The translations under genes were made by a program, and so were the position numbers. Shown piece after piece: positions 59,347-64,000 of a stretch of DNA of 64,000 nt (its first letter is position 1; each line of letters begins with the position of its first letter). The DNA is from Pseudomonadota bacterium. Its GTDB lineage: Bacteria > Myxococcota_A > UBA796 > GCA-2862545. The DNA lies in assembly GCA_947505245.1 (NCBI GenBank), contig CANNIZ010000019.1, positions 1-64,000 of the forward strand, given 5' to 3'. Below the pieces are notes generated by a model that was given only the letters and a program-made list of their open reading frames with translations, was not told the origin of the DNA and did not search any database.

Positions 59347-60650
59347 CCGGCGGACTCAAGATCCGCCGCATCCACCTGCGCGGGTTCCAGCAGTTCCAGG
59401 ACACCGTCCTCGACTTCACGAACCCCGAGACCGGTGAAGTCGCGGATCGCGTTTGCTTCATCGGGCGTAACGGAACGGGTAAGACGACGATCTTGCGGGC
59501 CCTCGACGGGCTCCTGCAGTCGCTCCCTAAGCCTTCGCACGTTGGTACCGAGGCGTCCTATGTCATCGAATATGGCCAGCGGCGTCTTGTCCAGGTGACG
59601 ACCTCCCAGGGGAAACGGCGCTCCGAATGGCGTGACGTCACGGGTGACGTTGCACTGGAGGAACGCGTCCTTCGTAACGAATCGAACCAATCGACCATGG
59701 TTGACTTGGGTGGTCCCTTGCGCTGCGACCTGATCGTCGTGCAGCGAGTCGATGTGCTGGTGAATCAGGGGCCAAACCTGGATGGCGTGCCGGAGACGTC
59801 CCTCAGCGCCGCGCTCGGCTTGATGCGCGACTTTCCGATTCGACACGAGGTGTCCGACGCCGCCGTGACCGAGATGTGGCGGTTGCTCGTCTACCTCGTG
59901 AAGCGTCGAGAGAGCGAACGTCAGGCTTACGAGGTCCTTCCCGAGAACATCAACAAGACGAAGGCGAACCTCATCACCGAGTTCGACGCGGTGAACCGTC
60001 CCGTGCTCGAGGGCCTGGCGAGCCTGTGGAACCGCATACTGGAGCCGGCCGGGCTTGAGTTCGACGTCGCCGGGGCCTCGATCCCGATTCAGCTCAACGA
60101 GAACCTGAAGGCGTACATCCGCCACAAGGCGAGCGGCGACGTCATCGCGTATTCCGCGTTGAGCACGGGCATTCGGAACTTCATGTTTCGGACCGGCCAC
60201 CTGTACCTGCTGTATTTCAACCGCGTCGTGGAGCGCGGCTTCGTGCTGATCGACGAGCCCGAGGACAGCCTGTTTCCCGACTTCCTGTTCGAGCTGACCG
60301 CGGTGTGGGAGGAGATCCTCAAGGGTTCGAGCACCCAGCTGTTCGTCGCCACGCACAGCCCGATCGTCGCAGCCCAGTTTGAGCCCTGGCAGCGCATCGT
60401 CCTTGAGTGGGACGGCCACGGCCATGTGACCGCGAAGCACGGTCGGGCGCCCAAGGGCGACGATCCCAACGATGTTCTTCGGCAGGACTTCGACTTGCCC
60501 GAGCTGATGGGACCGGCCGGCGTGGACGCGTGGCGCCGTTACCTCGAGCTGCGCGACCAGGTGGACTCTGGAGGCGGCGACCGGCACACGAAGATCGAGC
60601 AGATGGCCGATCTCGCCCGGCGGTACGGCTTCGCCGGAGATGAGTCATGA
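59343..60650 (+). CDS. SMC/OLD-type AAA ATPase, PtuA-like
   Basis: A 435-residue ATPase of the AAA_15/AAA_21 (OLD/RecF-like) class. It begins with the strand IRRIHLRGFQQFQD and Walker A FIGRNGTGKTTILRAL (about 40). A helical middle region follows (150-260). The signature-like YSALSTGIRNFMF precedes Walker B GFVLIDEPEDSLFPDF and the His-switch VATHSPIVAAQ. No TOPRIM nuclease domain is present, unlike OLD or GajA. Together with the HNH-like gene directly after it, this is the composition of Septu (PtuA/PtuB) and retron-associated effector pairs. The GTG start overlaps the potA stop (GTGA) and its stop overlaps the next ATG (ATGA), so it is locked into the pot operon. Confidence 0.8.
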   Translation: MTGGLKIRRIHLRGFQQFQDTVLDFTNPETGEVADRVCFIGRNGTGKTTILRALDGLLQSLPKPSHVGTEASYVIEYGQRRLVQVTTSQGKRRSEWRDVTGDVALEERVLRNESNQSTMVDLGGPLRCDLIVVQRVDVLVNQGPNLDGVPETSLSAALGLMRDFPIRHEVSDAAVTEMWRLLVYLVKRRESERQAYEVLPENINKTKANLITEFDAVNRPVLEGLASLWNRILEPAGLEFDVAGASIPIQLNENLKAYIRHKASGDVIAYSALSTGIRNFMFRTGHLYLLYFNRVVERGFVLIDEPEDSLFPDFLFELTAVWEEILKGSSTQLFVATHSPIVAAQFEPWQRIVLEWDGHGHVTAKHGRAPKGDDPNDVLRQDFDLPELMGPAGVDAWRRYLELRDQVDSGGGDRHTKIEQMADLARRYGFAGDES

Positions 60651-61231
60651 GGTTCCTCGTCAAGGGCCCGCCGCCAGACGGGCTGAGGGCGTACCGCGCC
60701 GACGGCGACAACCGTACCCTTCGGGCGGCGCTGCTGGACGCTCAGCGTGGCTACTGCGCCTACACCGAGAAGCGCGTTGATGCGCTCGACACGTGCGCCG
60801 TCGAGCACTTCGATCCGCGCAAGAAGGGCGATGACGACTGGTTCAACTGGTACGCGACTCTGCAGAGCGCGAACCAACGTAAGCGCCGGCACGATCGGGC
60901 ACTCGCGAACGCCCCGTTCTTCGAATCCAGGTTCTTCCAAAAGGTGGAAGGCGCAGCGCGGATTCGGTACGTGCGGGGTCGCGGGCTCTACAAGGCGGTC
61001 GATCCTGCGGACGTGGAGGCGCGCGAACTCATCGAGTACCTCGGTCTCAACGACCCCACGCTGCACGACGTTCGCCGCCGTCACGTAAAGCGCGTGCGCG
61101 ACACGCTCGCTCGTATCGCTCAGAGCGAGTGGATCGAGTGGTTTCGGGAGCATCCGGAAGACCTGTCGTTCATCACTGCCATCGAAGTGGAACTCGAGCT
61201 CCCGGGCCTGCTCGCGAAGGCGGCCGCATGA
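60647..61231 (+). CDS. HNH-like nuclease, PtuB-like
   Basis: A 194-residue protein. Near residues 35-85 it has GYCAYTEKRV, then AVEHFDPRKK, then WFNWYATLQSANQRK, which is the spacing of the HNH core (H in VEHF, N in QSAN) in PtuB/TIGR02646-type nucleases. The zinc Cys of the usual CxYC and CN positions are Thr and Ala here, so the structural metal site is degenerate. The C-terminal half is helical. The start overlaps the ATPase stop and the stop overlaps the potB start, both as ATGA. It probably cleaves DNA or RNA when activated through the ATPase partner; this is inferred from related systems. Confidence 0.68.
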   Translation: MRFLVKGPPPDGLRAYRADGDNRTLRAALLDAQRGYCAYTEKRVDALDTCAVEHFDPRKKGDDDWFNWYATLQSANQRKRRHDRALANAPFFESRFFQKVEGAARIRYVRGRGLYKAVDPADVEARELIEYLGLNDPTLHDVRRRHVKRVRDTLARIAQSEWIEWFREHPEDLSFITAIEVELELPGLLAKAAA

Positions 61232-62094
61232 CCCAGACCTCGCGCGGAGCCTGGCTCATGGCGCCTGCCGTCCTGCTCCTCGCGTCGATGCTGATTCTGC
61301 CGTTGGGGCTGATGTTCATGGACAGCTTCGCGCCGCGCGGGCTGCACGGCGGCGTGGACTGGCCGGACGATCTCGTCGCGTACTTCCGCTCCGGCGACTT
61401 CCTGCAGAACTACGCGAGCGCGCTCACCACCACGTTCCTCGCCATCCTGTGGCGGTCGCTCAAGCTCGCGTTGCTCGCGACGGGCTTCTGCCTGCTGCTC
61501 GGCTACCCCGTCGCGTACACGCTCGCGATGCACCTTCCCGGGCGGCTGCGGAGCCTCGCGCTGCTCGGCATCGCGATCCCGCTGTGGACGAGCTTCGTCG
61601 TGCGCACGTTTGCGTGGGTGTGGCTGCTGCGCGGGGAGGGCGTGTTGAACAACCTCCTCGAGTGGATCGGGCTGATCGACCAGCCGCTCGCGTTGCTCTA
61701 CAACGAAGGCGCCGTGCTGCTCGGGCTCGTGTACTACGAGCTCCCGTTCATGATCCTGCCCGTTTACGCGTCCGTCGAGCGGCTCGACAAGCGGCTGCTC
61801 GAGGCGGCGGCCGATCTCGGTGCCACACCGTGGACCGCGTTCTGGCGCGTCACCCTGCCGCTCACCCGGCCCGGCGTGCTCGCTGGCTGTGCGCTCGTGT
61901 TCGTGCCCGCCGCCGGGCAGTACGTCGTGTCGGACATGCTCGGCGGGTCGAAGGTCGCGCTCGTCGGCAACGTCGTGCAGAACCAGTTCTTCGGCGGCAA
62001 GAACCCGCCGTTCGGGTTCGCGCTCACGTTCCTGCTCACCGCGATGGTGCTGCTGCTCGTGGCGCTCGCTCCGAACGTGGTGAAGGAGAAGTGA
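61228..62094 (+). CDS. potB: spermidine/putrescine ABC transporter permease
   Basis: Inner-membrane permease of 288 residues with six predicted TM helices. The binding-protein-dependent transport signature (EAA loop) is LLEAAADLGATPWTAFWRVTLP near residue 190. It pairs with PotC to form the channel. The ATG overlaps the stop of the HNH-like gene, so its translation depends on ribosomes arriving from that gene. Its stop TGA shares a base with an ATG that opens a 71-codon frame. Confidence 0.9.
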   Translation: MTQTSRGAWLMAPAVLLLASMLILPLGLMFMDSFAPRGLHGGVDWPDDLVAYFRSGDFLQNYASALTTTFLAILWRSLKLALLATGFCLLLGYPVAYTLAMHLPGRLRSLALLGIAIPLWTSFVVRTFAWVWLLRGEGVLNNLLEWIGLIDQPLALLYNEGAVLLGLVYYELPFMILPVYASVERLDKRLLEAAADLGATPWTAFWRVTLPLTRPGVLAGCALVFVPAAGQYVVSDMLGGSKVALVGNVVQNQFFGGKNPPFGFALTFLLTAMVLLLVALAPNVVKEK

Positions 62095-62309
62095 TGCAAG
62101 CCCCGCAGCGCCCGCGTTCGAAGTGGCAGCCAGCGCGCGCGGAGCCCGCCCGTGGCGGATCCGCGCAGCGCGCGCGACGCCGCGAAGTGCGGGCGGGCGC
62201 GAGGAGCGCCGTTGTCCTCGACATTCTCGGGCCTGCGGCCCTGCGAATGCCGTGGGGCTACCGGCTCGCTACGCGAGCGAAGTCCCCGGCGCAGCCGGTG
62301 AAGACGTGA
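62094..62309 (+). CDS. possible 71-residue ORF within a palindromic potB-potC spacer
   Basis: A 71-codon frame whose ATG shares a base with the potB stop (TGATG) and whose stop overlaps the potC GTG (GTGA). The product is Arg/Ala/Pro-rich with no recognised domain. The DNA is strongly palindromic: GCGGATCCGC at 62155, GCCCGCCCG/CGGGCGGGC at 62144-62198, ACCGGCT/AGCCGGT at 62260-62299, and GCTCGC-TAC-GCGAGC at 62264. It may therefore be a structural spacer or inserted repeat that keeps ribosomes flowing to potC, not a functional protein. Confidence 0.35.
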   Translation: MQAPQRPRSKWQPARAEPARGGSAQRARRREVRAGARSAVVLDILGPAALRMPWGYRLATRAKSPAQPVKT

Positions 62310-63094
62310 CCGGCGTATCCGAGACGCCGAAGCACCTGTTCCGCGCGTACACCGTGGCGTTGTACCTGTTCCTTTACCTGCCCGTGTTCGTGTTGATCAT
62401 CTTCTCGTTCAACAACGCGACGCACACCGCGCAGTTCGAGGGCCTGACGACGAAGTGGTACGAGGCTGCCTGGGCGGACGAGGCGGCCTGGCGCGCCGCG
62501 AAGATGAGCCTGAAGCTGTCGGTGTCGACGGTGCTCACGTCGGTGACGTTCGGCACGTTGGCCGCGGTGGGGCTGCGGTACTCGAGCGCCAAACTTCAGC
62601 GCGTCGTGTGGCCGCTGCTGCTGCTGCCGATCGTGTTGCCCGAGATCGCGATGGCCGTCGCGTTCCTCAAGCTCTACGGCGCGCTGCACATCGAGCTGGG
62701 CTTCTTGACCGTTTGGCTGTCGCACGTCGCGTTCAGCGTCAGCTACGTGGTCGTCGTCGTGCAGGCGCGGCTGTCGGGAATGGACCACTCGCTCGAAGAG
62801 GCCGCCGCCGACCTCGGCGCGCCGCCTGTCACCACGTTCTTCACCATCACGCTGCCCCAGCTTCTGCCCGCGGTGGCATCCGCGGCCATGCTCGTGTTCG
62901 CCTTGTCGATCGACGACTACGTGATCACGAGCTTCGTCGCGGGGGTCGGCAACACGACCGTTCCGGTGTACGTGTACGGCCTGTTCCGAAAGAAGATCAC
63001 GCCCGAGATCCACGCCATCAGCACGCTGTTGCTCTCGGTCACCACGCCCCTCATCATCGGGTCGTGGGTGCTTGAGAACCGCGACAGCAAATAG
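62306..63094 (+). CDS. potC: spermidine/putrescine ABC transporter permease
   Basis: Inner-membrane permease of 262 residues with about six TM helices and the EAA loop SLEEAAADLGAPPVTTFF near residue 175. It is the partner of PotB. The GTG at 62306 is the first start in frame and overlaps the stop of the preceding 71-codon frame; an ATG-initiated shorter form would lose the first TM. FSFNNATHTAQFEG and SIDDYVITSF are typical PotC segments. Confidence 0.9.
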   Translation: MTGVSETPKHLFRAYTVALYLFLYLPVFVLIIFSFNNATHTAQFEGLTTKWYEAAWADEAAWRAAKMSLKLSVSTVLTSVTFGTLAAVGLRYSSAKLQRVVWPLLLLPIVLPEIAMAVAFLKLYGALHIELGFLTVWLSHVAFSVSYVVVVVQARLSGMDHSLEEAAADLGAPPVTTFFTITLPQLLPAVASAAMLVFALSIDDYVITSFVAGVGNTTVPVYVYGLFRKKITPEIHAISTLLLSVTTPLIIGSWVLENRDSK

Positions 63095-63103
63095 GAGTCC
63101 CCC

Positions 63104-64000
63104 ATGACGTTGTTGGCATTCTTGTTCGCGTGTACCGGCGGTGGCTCCGCGACGACCGAGCCGCCCGCCGCGGCTCCGAAGGAGCTCCACGTCTACATCT
63201 GGACGAACTACCACTCGGAAGACGTCGTGAAGCGCTTCGAAGAGAAGTGCGCCTGCAAGGTGATCCTCGACACGTATGACAACAACGAGGTCATCGAGCA
63301 GAAGCTCCAGGCCGGCGGTGTGGCGTACGACATCGTGGTGCCGAGCGACTACATGGTGCTGTCGCTCTCCGAGCAGGGCCTGTTGACCGAGCTGGACGAG
63401 GCCAAGCTGCCCGGACTGCCGCATCTGGATCCGAAGCTCGACTGGCAGAAGACGTCTGGTGCAAAGCGCACGGGCGTCCCGTACCTGTGGGGCACGGCGG
63501 GCCTCGCGTATGACACGACGCAGGTGACAGGCGTGGTGGATTCGTGGTCGGTGGTGTTCGACCCCAAGAACAAGAACCGCGTCGTGCTGCTCGACGACAT
63601 GCGCGAGGTGTTCGCGATCGCGCTGAAGTCGGCCGGCAAGTCGGTGAACGACGCGGACGAAGCCGATCTCGCCGCTGCGTTGACCAAGCTCAAGGCGCAG
63701 AAGCCGCTCGTGCTCGCGTACGACTCGTCGGACTTCGCTGGCAAGCTGCAGGGCGGCGACGCGTGGGTGGCGCACGGCTACTCCGGCGAGCTCGCTTCGG
63801 CCGCGCGCGAATCGGGTGGAAAGCTCAAGTACATCGTCCCGAAAGAGGGCGCGACGCTCGCGGTCGACAACCTCGCGATCCCCAAGTCCGCGAAGGAACC
63901 CGAGCTCGCGTACCAGTTCATCGAGTTCATGCTCGACCCGGACAACGCGGCCGAGACGACGAACGCGACGGGCTACGCGACCGCGAACAAGGACGCGCTG
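63104..64000 (+). CDS. potD: spermidine/putrescine-binding lipoprotein (3' end outside window)
   Basis: Periplasmic polyamine receptor; 299 codons are present and the gene continues past the window. MTLLAFLFAC gives a short lipoprotein signal. The mature part starts LHVYIWTNYHSEDVVKRFEE, as in PotD, with YDIVVPSDYMVLSLSEQG and later VPYLWGTAGLAYDT, the conserved ligand-pocket strands. AGGAG lies eight bases before the ATG. It delivers polyamine to PotB/PotC. Confidence 0.9.
   Translation, partial: MTLLAFLFACTGGGSATTEPPAAAPKELHVYIWTNYHSEDVVKRFEEKCACKVILDTYDNNEVIEQKLQAGGVAYDIVVPSDYMVLSLSEQGLLTELDEAKLPGLPHLDPKLDWQKTSGAKRTGVPYLWGTAGLAYDTTQVTGVVDSWSVVFDPKNKNRVVLLDDMREVFAIALKSAGKSVNDADEADLAAALTKLKAQKPLVLAYDSSDFAGKLQGGDAWVAHGYSGELASAARESGGKLKYIVPKEGATLAVDNLAIPKSAKEPELAYQFIEFMLDPDNAAETTNATGYATANKDAL

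Noticed and set aside
59343..60650. Reading the ATPase as an extra ABC transporter subunit of the pot operon
   Set aside because: It lacks the LSGGQ signature and the compact ABC domain order, and has an SMC/OLD-type split with DEPEDSLFP; potA already supplies the transport ATPase.

Overview
The window is high-GC bacterial chromosome. Several features point to a myxobacterium-like organism (Myxococcota, formerly Deltaproteobacteria). These are many lipoproteins of no recognised family, two zinc-ribbon/proline-rich/single-TM proteins in tandem, a 2531-residue secreted protein of MopE-type metal-binding repeats ending in a MYXO-CTERM-like Gly-Cys/TM/Arg tail, a second MopE-repeat lipoprotein, a spondin-type lipoprotein, frequent GTG/TTG starts and 1-4 base gene overlaps. 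The lineage is inferred from gene content; no rRNA is present.

Layout. 1-2.5 kb: a two-gene cassette ending in a large serine recombinase whose reading frame runs antisense through tRNA-Ala(TGC) and into tRNA-Ile(GAT), which looks like an integration boundary. 2.5-9.2 kb: a five-gene minus-strand operon with overlapping or near-abutting genes (FadR/GntR regulator, reductase-type SDR, aldehyde dehydrogenase, AttH/CrtC-like protein, GMC oxidoreductase). A FadR-type palindrome lies just upstream, so long-chain alcohol/aldehyde/lipid oxidation is a reasonable guess. 9.4-15.2 kb: pssA, three lipoproteins, a small acidic protein, ndh-type NADH dehydrogenase and an AlkB-like dioxygenase. 15.2-15.9 kb: inverted arrays of a 31-bp repeat next to a damaged M23 peptidase gene. 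15.9-25 kb: a stand-alone GlmU acetyltransferase domain coupled to a UvrD/PcrA helicase, the two zinc-ribbon proteins, J-domain and PDZ proteins, a DUF4190-like protein coupled to a GlcD-type oxidase, and a second copy of the 31-bp inverted arrays.

25-45 kb: a secreted peptide made of DLRDDKGGL repeats, topoisomerase III, cystathionine beta-synthase, an aldehyde dehydrogenase homologue lacking both catalytic residues, a MopE/beta-propeller/fibrinogen-like lipoprotein, a 32-bp hairpin repeat that carries both stop codons of a convergent pair, a Spy/CpxP-OmpR-histidine kinase operon, a uracil-DNA glycosylase-like protein coupled to a ChaN-like protein, and a sigma54 activator. 45-57.5 kb: the giant repeat protein, an unknown protein, a DUF4143-type ATPase and an AAA+ ATPase of the type found in extracellular contractile injection systems, with no structural injection-system genes nearby.

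57.4-64 kb: an Asp-rich lipoprotein, then a polyamine ABC transporter operon (potA, potB, potC, potD; potD is cut by the window end). Between potA and potB sit two extra genes, an SMC/OLD-type ATPase and an HNH-like protein, joined to each other and to both pot genes by 4-base stop/start overlaps. This pair resembles PtuA/PtuB (Septu) and is the strongest candidate for an unusual system: a putative defence module translationally locked into a polyamine-uptake operon. Between potB and potC lies a GC-rich palindromic stretch that is also a 71-codon frame coupled on both sides.
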